The notes under the pieces are model-generated. The model had not been told where the DNA came from and ran no database searches. It worked only from the letters and a program-made list of their open reading frames with translations. From contig NZ_JABMKY010000034.1 of NCBI RefSeq assembly GCF_013204845.1, positions 1 through 64,000 of the forward strand: a stretch of DNA of 64,000 nt. Direction: 5' to 3'. The position numbers were made by a program, and so were the translations under genes. Below are positions 52,513 to 60,594 of the stretch, one piece after another. Position 1 is the first letter of the stretch. Every line of letters starts with the position of its first letter. The DNA is from Paenibacillus qinlingensis (GTDB lineage: Bacteria; Bacillota; Bacilli; Paenibacillales; NBRC-103111).

Positions 52513-54186
52513 ATGGATGTTCTTAACGAAGTGAAAGCGAAAGTAAAGCAAGCAATTAAAGAGGCTGTTCTAGCGGCAGGTATCGTCTCCGAGGAGCAAC
52601 TGCCAGAAATCATTCTAGAAGTGCCGAAAGAGAAGACACATGGCGATTTCGCGACGAATGTAGCGATGCAGCTGACGCGTATTGCGAAGCAGAATCCGAG
52701 ACAAATTGCCGAGCAAATCATCGCCAACCTGAACAAGGATGAAGCGAGTATTGCGCAAGCGGAAATTGCGGGCCCAGGCTTTATCAATTTTAAAATGAAT
52801 CAAGTCTACCTCTACCCGGTGATTGCTGATGTGGCGAAGCTTGGTGAACGCTATGGAGAATCAAACGTAGGACAAGGGCTCAAAGTGCAAGTAGAGTTCG
52901 TTAGCGCGAATCCTACAGGTTCCCTTCACTTGGGACATGCACGCGGCGCAGCTGTTGGTGATGTTCTTTGTAACGTATTAGATCTAGCAGGCTATGACGT
53001 TTCTCGTGAATACTACATTAATGATGCGGGGAATCAAGTCGTCAATTTGGCGAAATCCATCGAAGCACGCTATCTGCAAGCGCTTGGACAAGAAGCGGAA
53101 ATGCCAGAGGATGGCTATTTTGGTGAAGATATCAAAGGCTTTGCAACGGAACTCGCAGCTTCAGAAGGTGATCGTCTACTGAGTTTGTCGGACGAAGAAC
53201 GTCGTGCTTATTTCCGCACCTATGGACTTGAGAAAGAGCTAGACAAAATCAAACGCGACTTAGGCCGCTTCGGTGTTCATTTTGACCACTGGTTCTCCGA
53301 GACGTCCATCTATGAAGATAATCTCATTCCGCCTGTGCTTCAAGAGCTGCGGGATAATGGTCATATCTATGAAGAAGAGGGCGCAACATGGTTGAATACG
53401 ACACCGCTTGGGGATGACAAGAACCGTGTTCTGATTAAGAACGACGGATCCTTCACCTACCTTACGCCGGACATCGCGTACCACCGTAATAAATTCGGAC
53501 GCGGCTACGACCGCTTAATTAATATTTGGGGCGCAGATCATCATGGCTACATTCCGCGTATGAAAGCGGCTATGACGGCCCTTGGTTTTGAAGCAGACCG
53601 CCTCGTTGTGCTAATCGCCCAAATGGTGAGCTTATTCCAGAATGGTGAAAAGGTTAAAATGTCCAAACGTACCGGCAAAGCCGTTACGATGGAAGACTTG
53701 ATGGACGAAGTCGGCGTTGACCCGATTCGTTATTTCTTCGCAATGCGGAGTATGGACTCGCATTTGGATTTTGACATGGACTTGGCGGTCTCCCAGTCCA
53801 ATGAGAATCCCGTGTTCTATGTGCAATATGCCCATGCACGGATTTGCAGCATCTTCCGCCAGGCGGAAGAGCAGAATATCGCTGTGCTCCCGCTGGAACA
53901 GGTGGACCTGTCCCAGCTTACATCGGAAGCCGAGTTCGACTTGCTGCGCAAGATCGGCGAGCTTCCGGAAGAGATCGCCATTGCTGCTGAGCAGTACACG
54001 CCGCACCGCATGATCCGCTATGTCTACGAACTGGCAAGCCAGTTCCATAGCTACTATAGAGGCCACTACGTCATCACAGATGACGCAGCCTTAACCCAAG
54101 CACGCCTCGCGTTGCTCGGCGCGCTCCGCACGACCCTAGCCAACACGCTTCGCGTGGTTGGCGTATCGGCCCCTGAGCGGATGTAA
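52513..54186 (+). CDS. argS: Arginyl-tRNA synthetase
   Basis: 557 residues, usual length. N-terminal ArgRS add-domain (about 1-110), then the class I catalytic core with the HIGH-type signature NPTGSLHLGHARGAAVGDVL and KMSKR (EKVKMSKRTGKAVTMEDL), and the anticodon-binding helical domain at the C-terminus (DALR type). Charges tRNA-Arg in the cytoplasm. ATG preceded by AGGAGGAG that overlaps the ywiB stop, so the two are co-translated. Confidence 0.97.
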   Translation: MDVLNEVKAKVKQAIKEAVLAAGIVSEEQLPEIILEVPKEKTHGDFATNVAMQLTRIAKQNPRQIAEQIIANLNKDEASIAQAEIAGPGFINFKMNQVYLYPVIADVAKLGERYGESNVGQGLKVQVEFVSANPTGSLHLGHARGAAVGDVLCNVLDLAGYDVSREYYINDAGNQVVNLAKSIEARYLQALGQEAEMPEDGYFGEDIKGFATELAASEGDRLLSLSDEERRAYFRTYGLEKELDKIKRDLGRFGVHFDHWFSETSIYEDNLIPPVLQELRDNGHIYEEEGATWLNTTPLGDDKNRVLIKNDGSFTYLTPDIAYHRNKFGRGYDRLINIWGADHHGYIPRMKAAMTALGFEADRLVVLIAQMVSLFQNGEKVKMSKRTGKAVTMEDLMDEVGVDPIRYFFAMRSMDSHLDFDMDLAVSQSNENPVFYVQYAHARICSIFRQAEEQNIAVLPLEQVDLSQLTSEAEFDLLRKIGELPEEIAIAAEQYTPHRMIRYVYELASQFHSYYRGHYVITDDAALTQARLALLGALRTTLANTLRVVGVSAPERM

Positions 54187-54199
54187 CACCCGCTCAGCC

Positions 54200-54248
54200 A
54201 GAAGAAGCTCCCCTTGACCACTGGTCAGAAGGGGAGCTTCTTCTTTTT
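54200..54248 (+). terminator. Terminator of argS
   Basis: AGAAGAAGCTCCCCTT / AAGGGGAGCTTCTTCT, 16-bp stem, 12-15 nt loop and TTTTT; downstream of the argS stop by 13 bp. Confidence 0.93.
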
Positions 54249-54319
54249 CGACAAGCGCAGGAGGTACCCTCTGCGCTTACGCCGTAAGGCGCTGCGGCAG
54301 TTGTCTCCTGCAGCGCCAG

Positions 54320-55486
54320 CTATTCTTGCCCCGCCGCGCGGATCGCTCGCTGAGCGTTCAATTGCCCGGGCTGCCACCGGGCATTCGGGCGCTTGCTCAG
54401 CGGGAATGCGCAGCGGCGCAGCGCATTTTTGATTTGCTGCGGCGACATGGAGCGGATGGACAGCATTAAGGCAATAACGCCGCTTACATGCGCTGTTGCC
54501 ATCGACGTGCCGCTGAGCTCGTTATATTTGCCGCCGATCCAAGCCGAATACACGCGCTCACCGGGCGCATAAATGTCGATTTGTGCTCCGCGATTGCTGA
54601 ATGGAGCAATCCGCCCTGTGCGTGTAGTAGCGCCTACGGAGACAACGTGGGGGAACCGAGCAGGGTAATCAATGGTTTTCTTCCGGCCATCATTACCAGA
54701 GGAGGCTACAATAACCTTTCCTCGGTAGTAAGCGTTCAAAACCGCTTGCTCCAGTGCAGGATTGTACGTTTTCATACCGAAACTCATATTAATAATATCG
54801 AGGTCATTTTGGACGCACCAATCAATACCGGCGATGATATCGGATACATAGGCGCTTCCATTTTGGTCAAAAGCTTTAACAGGATGAATAATCGCTCGGG
54901 GAGCTACACCGATAATGCCGGAGTTTCGGCCAGTTGCCGCAATGGTACCCGCGATGTGTGTGCCATGCCCGTTATCATCATGAGGCATGAGCCTGCGATT
55001 TAATAAGTTGATGCCATGCGAGATCGAGTTTTGCAAATCAGGATGTTTATAGTCGATGCCGGTATCGATGACGCCGATGTGAATATTTTTGCCGACAGAT
55101 TTGCTCCAGATCTCAGGAGCACCGATTTGATCAACTCCCCAAGGAATGGTGCGTGTGCGTGAGTTGGATAGAATTGTAGCTCGTTTCGGTACGGTCTTTC
55201 TACTTTTAACTTTATTTATAGTTAATTTCGTATCCGTTTCGATACGTGTCGTGCTTGAGAAGCTTCTGAGTTTTGTATCCGGACACAATGTACAGGAAAA
55301 GGCCTGAATAATGTCTAGAGGCAGAACCAGGGATAGTCTGGGGAGTTCAGACGTCAAGCGTAGGAGCTCTGACTTGCAGGCCAAGTAGTCTGTCTTTGAG
55401 GTGAAATGGATAAGGTGCTTTCTAGCTGGTTGTTTAGTAAGACCTAGATCTTCATGAAGCAGATGAAGAAAGGTGGCTGTATCCAT
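54320..55486 (-). CDS. Subtilase (S8 family) without a signal peptide
   Basis: 388 residues. Catalytic triad Asp141 (GVIDTGID), His174 (NGHGTHIAG), Ser328 (LSGTSMATAHVSG) and oxyanion Asn265 (ASSGNDG). The N-terminal 115 residues are not a secretion signal and are not an obvious I9 propeptide; they include a CTLC pair (Cys65, Cys68). Lack of a signal suggests an intracellular or non-classically processed protease. ATG at 55486; an AGGGGGG-like stretch (minus strand of 55496-55502) lies 10 nt upstream. Lies beyond the argS terminator, convergent with argS. Confidence 0.85.
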   Translation of the reverse strand: MDTATFLHLLHEDLGLTKQPARKHLIHFTSKTDYLACKSELLRLTSELPRLSLVLPLDIIQAFSCTLCPDTKLRSFSSTTRIETDTKLTINKVKSRKTVPKRATILSNSRTRTIPWGVDQIGAPEIWSKSVGKNIHIGVIDTGIDYKHPDLQNSISHGINLLNRRLMPHDDNGHGTHIAGTIAATGRNSGIIGVAPRAIIHPVKAFDQNGSAYVSDIIAGIDWCVQNDLDIINMSFGMKTYNPALEQAVLNAYYRGKVIVASSGNDGRKKTIDYPARFPHVVSVGATTRTGRIAPFSNRGAQIDIYAPGERVYSAWIGGKYNELSGTSMATAHVSGVIALMLSIRSMSPQQIKNALRRCAFPLSKRPNARWQPGQLNAQRAIRAAGQE

Positions 55487-55945
55487 CGTGCCATCCCCCC
55501 GTTACAGCATATAATCATATCTCCCCTATCCTATGTACAGGTCATCGTACTTGACCGTGTCATCGCCTTTATAGAGGATGTTAAAAAGTCCAATTTTGAT
55601 TACGAAGTAGTCCAAGATGCATATTCGACATCGAAAATTGAATGTAGCAGGAAATTCCAGTGCTCACGTAGCTTCCACTACGCTCCGCTTCTCATTTGCT
55701 AGCTTCTTTCAAGCTTCTCGGTGCTGAAAACCAGACATGTTAACTCGCACTTATAGAAATAAATGGGTGCAGGGCCGTGTCAGATGCGTAGGTTCAACAT
55801 AGGATACATAGAGAGGCGCGGGCAGGAGTGTCTCTTTCTCAGGTAGTGGAAACGACTGCTGTTCAGCAGCAAGCGGTTCCTTAGGGTACAGTCGCAGGCG
55901 GAGGGGGACCTTCGCCTGTATTCCTTTTCACAATAGACAATAAAT

Positions 55946-56008
55946 AGGCTTATTTCATGGTAAACGCACTTGACCTAAGAGGTCGGTGTAGACGTTTATT
56001 GTGAACTA
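55946..56008 (+). repeat. Oriented hairpin element, copy D
   Basis: Core 55960-55999: GTAAACGC, inner TTGACC...GGTCGG, then TAGACGTTTAT; left flank GGCTTATTTC. Confidence 0.6.
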
Positions 56009-56035
56009 TAGCATTTATCGTATCACTTCATAATT

Positions 56036-56098
56036 CGGCTATAATTTTAGATAAACGCATCCGTCCAAGCAGGTCGGATTAGCCGTTTATTTCAGGGT
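56036..56098 (+). repeat. Oriented hairpin element, copy E
   Basis: Core 56051-56090: ATAAACGC, ATCCGTCC, loop, AGGTCGGAT, TAGCCGTTTAT. Left flank GGCTATAATTTTAG. 51 bp downstream of copy D and 100 bp before rpoE. Confidence 0.65.
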
Positions 56099-56193
56099 AG
56101 TTGCAATTTTAGAAAAAATAGGTTTTACTTAATGAAGATATTGGTTATGGTAGATAACGTAGTCAAGAAATGATCGAAAAGGATGTGCCTTAG

Positions 56194-56772
56194 ATGAGCA
56201 GCGAATACACACTCAAAATCACCACAGAGCAAGCACGCGAAATGCCCATGGTGGATTTGGCGTTCGAATTGCTGAAGTCGGCGAATACGCCGTTTTACTA
56301 CCGTGAACTTATGGCTGAAATTGCTAAAATAAAAGGGCTTTCTGAAGATAATGTCATGAATGTGATTGCCCAACTATATACGGAGATCAACATCGATGGA
56401 CGTTTTGCTTGTGTAGGTACAAACCTATGGGGCTTGAAACGTTGGTATCCAGTTGAAAAGTCCGACGATGCGGTTGGAAACGCGAAGCGTCCTAGAATTA
56501 TCAACGACGAAGATGATGATCTGGATGAAGACGTTTATGCGGAAGAAGAAGATACATACGCAGAAGAAGACGAGTATGATGCATTTGGTACCGAAACCGA
56601 AGAGGAAGAAGAAGCGGAAGAGGATACTGAATTCTTCGAAGATGAAGAAATCGAAGAGGATCTTGGCGAAGCGGGTATTGAAGAGAGCGATGATACTGAG
56701 GATGACGTAGATGATTTGGATTCCGATGAGGATGAAGAAGATTTGGATGAAGACGACGAAGACGACAAATAA
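56194..56772 (+). CDS. rpoE: RNA polymerase delta subunit
   Basis: 192 residues. N-terminal HARE-like winged-helix domain (MPMVDLAFELLKSANTPFYYRELMAEIAKIKGLSEDNVMNVIAQLYTEINIDGRFACVGTNLWGLKRWYP, about 17-84) followed by a long unstructured Asp/Glu-rich tail (about 95-192). It binds core RNA polymerase, speeds recycling and lowers non-specific initiation. Found in Gram-positives directly upstream of pyrG, as here. Start ATG at 56194. Confidence 0.95.
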   Translation: MSSEYTLKITTEQAREMPMVDLAFELLKSANTPFYYRELMAEIAKIKGLSEDNVMNVIAQLYTEINIDGRFACVGTNLWGLKRWYPVEKSDDAVGNAKRPRIINDEDDDLDEDVYAEEEDTYAEEDEYDAFGTETEEEEEAEEDTEFFEDEEIEEDLGEAGIEESDDTEDDVDDLDSDEDEEDLDEDDEDDK

Positions 56773-56778
56773 CTTGTC

Positions 56779-56890
56779 TTGACAGTCCCTATACGTTCAG
56801 AGTAAACTATTGCATGGGCTTTAAAAGAATCTTAACAATTCGCGCATGCGTTCAAAAAGTGCCCCGTCACTACGGGTGTCACTTTTTTTT
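56779..56890 (+). promoter_or_regulatory. pyrG promoter with GGGC start and CTP-type attenuator
   Basis: TTGACA (56779-56784), 18 nt, TAAACT (56803-56808), then GGGCTT at the predicted start (56816-56821). A terminator hairpin follows, 5' arm AAAAAGTGCCCCGT (from 56854) and 3' arm ACGGG..CACTT plus a T run to 56890. In B. subtilis and relatives, CTP shortage makes polymerase stutter at the GGG start, and extra G residues pair with the C-rich 5' arm and block termination. The same layout occurs here. Confidence 0.75.
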
Positions 56891-56966
56891 GTTTTTTTGC
56901 GCTTTTTTTTTGTGATTTGTTCATGAAAACACTTATTTAGCAGAAGCTAATGCTATTACACCTTTG

Positions 56967-57094
56967 TTCTGGCGACACCCAAGAGCTTATGCTGATGAAG
57001 CCAGTTTTCTAGCACCTTTTTACACGTATCTTCATGATTATTACGAAGCCAGTTTTCTGGCGAAAACTTAGCGGTGATGCTTACCAAGTCAGTT
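56967..57094 (+). repeat. Three degenerate tandem repeats in the pyrG leader
   Basis: Units 56967-57006 (40 nt), 57007-57054 (48 nt) and 57055-57094 (40 nt). Each starts TTCTRGCR and ends in GAAGCCAGTT or AAGTCAGTT. They fill the leader between the attenuator and the pyrG ribosome site (AGGAGGCG). Confidence 0.65.
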
Positions 57095-57124
57095 TCATAC
57101 TAAAACTTTTAGGAGGCGTACATA

Positions 57125-58726
57125 GTGACAAAATACATTTTCGTTACGGGAGGCGTAGTTTCATCCCTTGGCAAAGGAATTACCGCAGCTTCCTTAGGAA
57201 GACTGCTTAAGAACAGAGGTTTGAAAGTTACAATCCAGAAGTTCGATCCTTACATTAACGTGGACCCAGGAACCATGAGTCCTTACCAGCATGGGGAAGT
57301 TTTCGTAACAGACGATGGTGCAGAAACGGATTTGGATTTAGGTCATTATGAGCGTTTTATCGACATTAATTTGTCCAAAAGCTCGAACGTGACATCAGGT
57401 AAAGTATACTCTTCTGTTATTACCAAAGAGCGCAGAGGTGAATACCTAGGTGGAACTGTACAGGTTATCCCTCATATTACGAATGAAATCAAAGAGCGTG
57501 TTATTCGCGCAGGTCGTGAAGCTGGGTCCGATGTCGTTATTACTGAAATCGGTGGTACAGTCGGGGACATTGAAAGCTTGCCGTTCCTCGAAGCAATTCG
57601 TCAAATGAAAAATGATATCGGCCGCGAGAATGTCATGTACATTCACGTTACGTTGATTCCTTATATCAAAGCTGCTGGAGAAGTCAAAACAAAACCAACG
57701 CAACATAGTGTTAAAGAACTGCGCGGCCTTGGTATTCAACCACACGTAATTGTTTGCCGTACAGAACATTCTTTGACAGAAGATATGAAGCGTAAGCTCG
57801 CTTTGTTCTGTGATATCGATCCAGCTGCAGTTATTGAATGTAAAGATGCAGAAACGTTGTATGAAGTACCGATGATGCTTCGTGAGCAAGGTCTTGATGA
57901 TTATGTTGTGAATCACTTGAAGCTTTCAACGAATCAACCCGATATGACTGAATGGGAGAGCCTTGTTCGCAAGGTGAAATCCTTAACGAAGAAGACCGAG
58001 ATTGCCATCGTTGGGAAGTACGTAGCTCTTCATGATGCTTATCTTAGTATTGTAGAAGCACTTGGACATGCTGGTATTGACAATGACTCCGAGATCGATA
58101 TCCGTTGGGTCAATGCCGAAGATATCTACGATCATAATGTGCATTCACTGCTTTCTGGTGTGCAAGGTATCCTTGTACCAGGTGGATTTGGTGATCGCGG
58201 GATTGAAGGAAAAGTAGCTGCCATTCGTTATGCACGTGAGAAAGAAATTCCATTCTTCGGTATTTGTTTGGGGATGCAGGTTGCAGTTATCGAATACGCA
58301 CGTTCGGTTTGTGGATTGGATGGCGCGAATAGCTCCGAGATTAATCCAACAACTGCATATCCAGTAATTGATCTTTTACCAGAGCAGAAGGATATTGAGA
58401 ATCTAGGCGGTACGATGCGTTTAGGTCTATACCCTTGTAAATTGACGCCTGGATCACTTGCTGCGACTACCTATAATGATGAGCTAGTTTACGAAAGACA
58501 TCGTCACCGGTACGAATTTAATAATGAATACCGTGAATTGGTTGAATCTGCTGGTCTGCGTATTTCTGGTACATCACCAGATGGTCGTCTGGTTGAAATG
58601 GTGGAGCTTCCTGGTCACCCTTGGTTCTTGGCTGTACAATTCCACCCGGAATTTACGTCCCGTCCGAACCGTCCACAGCCACTTTTCCGTGAATTCGTGA
58701 GAGCTGCACAATCGATCGCTCGTTAA
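57125..58726 (+). CDS. pyrG: CTP synthase
   Basis: 533 residues. N-terminal amidoligase domain (TKYIFVTGGVVSSLGKGITAASLGRLLKNRGLKVTIQKFDPY with P-loop, about 1-267) and C-terminal class I glutamine amidotransferase domain with catalytic Cys in FFGICLGMQ and His-Glu in FHPEFTSRP. Makes CTP from UTP with glutamine. GTG start preceded by AGGAGGCG. Under the leader control described at 56779; also downstream of rpoE as in Bacillus. Confidence 0.97.
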   Translation: MTKYIFVTGGVVSSLGKGITAASLGRLLKNRGLKVTIQKFDPYINVDPGTMSPYQHGEVFVTDDGAETDLDLGHYERFIDINLSKSSNVTSGKVYSSVITKERRGEYLGGTVQVIPHITNEIKERVIRAGREAGSDVVITEIGGTVGDIESLPFLEAIRQMKNDIGRENVMYIHVTLIPYIKAAGEVKTKPTQHSVKELRGLGIQPHVIVCRTEHSLTEDMKRKLALFCDIDPAAVIECKDAETLYEVPMMLREQGLDDYVVNHLKLSTNQPDMTEWESLVRKVKSLTKKTEIAIVGKYVALHDAYLSIVEALGHAGIDNDSEIDIRWVNAEDIYDHNVHSLLSGVQGILVPGGFGDRGIEGKVAAIRYAREKEIPFFGICLGMQVAVIEYARSVCGLDGANSSEINPTTAYPVIDLLPEQKDIENLGGTMRLGLYPCKLTPGSLAATTYNDELVYERHRHRYEFNNEYRELVESAGLRISGTSPDGRLVEMVELPGHPWFLAVQFHPEFTSRPNRPQPLFREFVRAAQSIAR

Positions 58727-58807
58727 AATTTTACGGTACTGATGCAGGGGGCTCTCTCCTGATAATCAACTTTTATGTAAAACTTTTCAAAATAAATGCT
58801 CTCCTCG

Positions 58808-58836
58808 GAAGGAATACGAAAATGAATAGCGAATAT
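58808..58836 (+). promoter_or_regulatory. Sigma-H promoter of spo0F
   Basis: GAAGGAATA (58808-58816), 11 nt, AGCGAATAT (58828-58836) fits the Bacillus sigma-H consensus (RNAGGAWWW, 11-12 nt, RNNGAATWW) at every fixed position. spo0F of B. subtilis is also sigma-H-transcribed. No Spo0A box was recognised in the same gap. Confidence 0.7.
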
Positions 58837-58889
58837 CTTGACTCATAGGTTTGGAACTTGTTATTCGTTTTCGGGAGGGGACTTGGCTG

Positions 58890-59282
58890 ATGAAGAAAAA
58901 AGTGTTGGTTGTGGATGATCAAAATGGAATTCGTGTACTCCTCATGGAAGTGTTCAGTAACGAAGGGTACGATACCTATCAAGCCTCCAATGGCAAGTTG
59001 GCCTTGGAAATCGTTAGAAATGTTTCGCCGGATCTCATACTACTAGATATGAAAATTCCTGGTATGGACGGACTTGATATTTTGAAACATGTGAAAGAAA
59101 TTGATGTCTCTATCAAAGTCATCATGATGACGGCATATGGTGAGCTGGATATGATCAAAGAAGCGACGGATTTAGGTGCGATCATGCATTTTACGAAGCC
59201 ATTTGATATTGATGAGCTGCGTCTTGCTGTTAATATGCAATTAAGTAATGAATCCAGCAGTGGTTTTGCAGTAGGATCCTAG
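58890..59282 (+). CDS. spo0F: Sporulation phosphorelay response regulator Spo0F
   Basis: 130 residues, single receiver domain with no output domain. Acid pocket Asp9-Asp10 (VLVVDDQNGIR), phosphoacceptor Asp53 (LILLDMKIPGMDG), Thr in MMTAYGE and Lys in FTKPFD. The short C-terminal tail is Ser/Gly-rich. Passes phosphate from sporulation kinases to Spo0B. Position between pyrG and fba is as in B. subtilis. ATG at 58890 follows GGGAGGGG; an earlier in-frame start gives no site. Confidence 0.95.
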   Translation: MKKKVLVVDDQNGIRVLLMEVFSNEGYDTYQASNGKLALEIVRNVSPDLILLDMKIPGMDGLDILKHVKEIDVSIKVIMMTAYGELDMIKEATDLGAIMHFTKPFDIDELRLAVNMQLSNESSSGFAVGS

Positions 59283-59333
59283 TTATAGGGTCTTTTTTTG
59301 CATATAGGCTGTATAAGTTTCACATACTAGTTT

Positions 59334-59393
59334 CGCTATTTGCTTAGATAAACGCTTCCATTTTAGAAAGACGGTGGAGGCGTTTATTTTAGT
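59334..59393 (+). repeat. Oriented hairpin element, copy F
   Basis: Core 59348-59387: ATAAACGC, TTCCATTTTAGAAAGACGG inner part, then GAGGCGTTTAT and TTTT. Left flank CGCTATTTGCTTAG. Between spo0F and fba. Confidence 0.6.
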
Positions 59394-59414
59394 TGTGGAA
59401 AAATGAAGGCTTGG

Positions 59415-59443
59415 TTATCATTTGAAAAGTTATGTGCTATAAT
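59415..59443 (+). promoter_or_regulatory. Candidate promoter of fba
   Basis: TTATCA (59415-59420), 17 nt, TATAAT (59438-59443), about 65 bp before the ATG. The -10 is perfect and the -35 weak. Confidence 0.5.
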
Positions 59444-59507
59444 AACTCAGGTATGAACAGAGAGCGGTATGCGCATCTACTAAAGAGGTTCTAGGAGGAA
59501 GAGAAAC

Positions 59508-60362
59508 ATGGCATTGGTTTCAATGAATGAATTTTTACCTAAGGCAAAAGCAGGGAAATACGCGGTTGGTCAATTTAACATGAACAATCTTGAGTTTGCT
59601 CAAGCGATTGTGGAAGCAGCAATCGAACTGAACTCCCCGTTCATTTATGGTGTTAGCGAAGGCGCACTGAAATATATGGGCATCGAGTTTACAGTAGCTA
59701 TTGCAGAAGCAGCAGCTAAGAAATCCGGTCTTCCGATCGCATTGCACTTAGACCACGGTAGTTCGTTTGAAGTAGCAATGAAATGTATCCGTGCAGGATT
59801 CAGCTCCGTAATGTTCGATGGTTCCCACTATTCTTTCGAAGAAAACATTCGTTTGACGAAAGAAGTTGTTAAAGCTGCTCGTGCTATGGGCGTATCCGTT
59901 GAGGGTGAGCTTGGAACAATTGGTGGCGTTGAGGATGACATTTCGGTCGATGAAGAGCACGCTAACCTTGCAAAACCAGAAGAAGCGATTCGTTTCTACG
60001 AAGAAACAGGCGTGGATTGTTTGGCAATCGCAGTAGGTACTGCACATGGTATGTACGCTGGCGAGCCTAACATTCACTTTGATATTATTGAAGCAGTTAC
60101 TAAAGCCATTCCAGTTCCAGTTGTATTGCACGGTGGATCCGGCGTTCCAGACGAAATGATTCGTAGATCAATTGCAGCAGGCGTTGGCAAAATCAACGTG
60201 AACACAGAGAACCAAGTGGCTTGCACAGAAAGCATCCGCGCAGCTCTGAACAAAGATGCTAAAATTTATGATCCTCGTAAATATCTAACCCCAGCTCGTA
60301 ACGCTATGATCGAAGTAGTAAAATCCAAAATTCAATTGTTCGGAAGCAGCAACCAAGCTTAA
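59508..60362 (+). CDS. fbaA: Class II fructose-bisphosphate aldolase
   Basis: 284 residues. TIM-barrel metal enzyme motifs: ALHLDHGSSFEVAMKCIRAGFSSVMFDGSHYSFEENI (zinc His and catalytic Asp), EGELGTIGG, IAVGTAHGMY (zinc His) and VVLHGGSGVPDEMI. Converts fructose-1,6-bisphosphate to triose phosphates. AGGAGGAAG precedes the ATG. In the conserved order spo0F-fba; the transaldolase gene that follows in B. subtilis is absent here and murA2 comes next. Confidence 0.95.
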   Translation: MALVSMNEFLPKAKAGKYAVGQFNMNNLEFAQAIVEAAIELNSPFIYGVSEGALKYMGIEFTVAIAEAAAKKSGLPIALHLDHGSSFEVAMKCIRAGFSSVMFDGSHYSFEENIRLTKEVVKAARAMGVSVEGELGTIGGVEDDISVDEEHANLAKPEEAIRFYEETGVDCLAIAVGTAHGMYAGEPNIHFDIIEAVTKAIPVPVVLHGGSGVPDEMIRRSIAAGVGKINVNTENQVACTESIRAALNKDAKIYDPRKYLTPARNAMIEVVKSKIQLFGSSNQA

Positions 60363-60385
60363 TTCCAAATTGTATAGACAGGATA

Positions 60386-60460
60386 GGAAATGCAGTAATA
60401 CACAGATGGATGGTCGACAATCGTTGCCGTCTGTCTGTGTCATTGCGGGCGTTTCCTTCT
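60386..60460 (+). terminator. Terminator of fba
   Basis: Nested long stem: GGAAATGC outer with GCGTTTCC, and inner ACACAGATGGATGG / CCGTCTGTCTGTGT around a 13-nt loop; a T/C-rich tail follows (TTCTTCTATTTG). A looser fold than the other terminators. Confidence 0.6.
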
Positions 60461-60594
60461 TCTATTTGTTGTATTTTACCTCGCACTCATCATTTACTTC
60501 CTTATTTTGTGGAATTCCGTCGAATCATTGTGAGTTTTAGTAGAATTTGTTGATTGAACGTTAGTGAGAAGGCACCTGGTTTAGGGGGAGAAGT

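Larger units (their letters stand above)
55487..56193. other. Gene-free 707-bp intergenic region
   Basis: No credible coding frame. Left third contains an inverted repeat CCAATTTTGAT (55588) / ATCGAAAATTGA (55632) and a Cys/Ser-rich frame (55454-55702) that lacks any ribosome site. A G-rich potential stem (AGGCGGAGGGGGACCTTCGCCT) lies near 55889-55910. The right third holds hairpin elements D and E. The rpoE promoter should lie near 56100-56160 but no consensus pair was found. Confidence 0.5.

Noticed and set aside
55454..55702. 82-codon frame with several cysteines upstream of the rpoE region
   Set aside because: It starts inside the S8 protease gene, has no ribosome site and overlaps inverted repeats.
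56535..56768. Poly-serine frame opposite the rpoE acidic tail
   Set aside because: It is the reverse of GAT/GAA-rich codons of rpoE.
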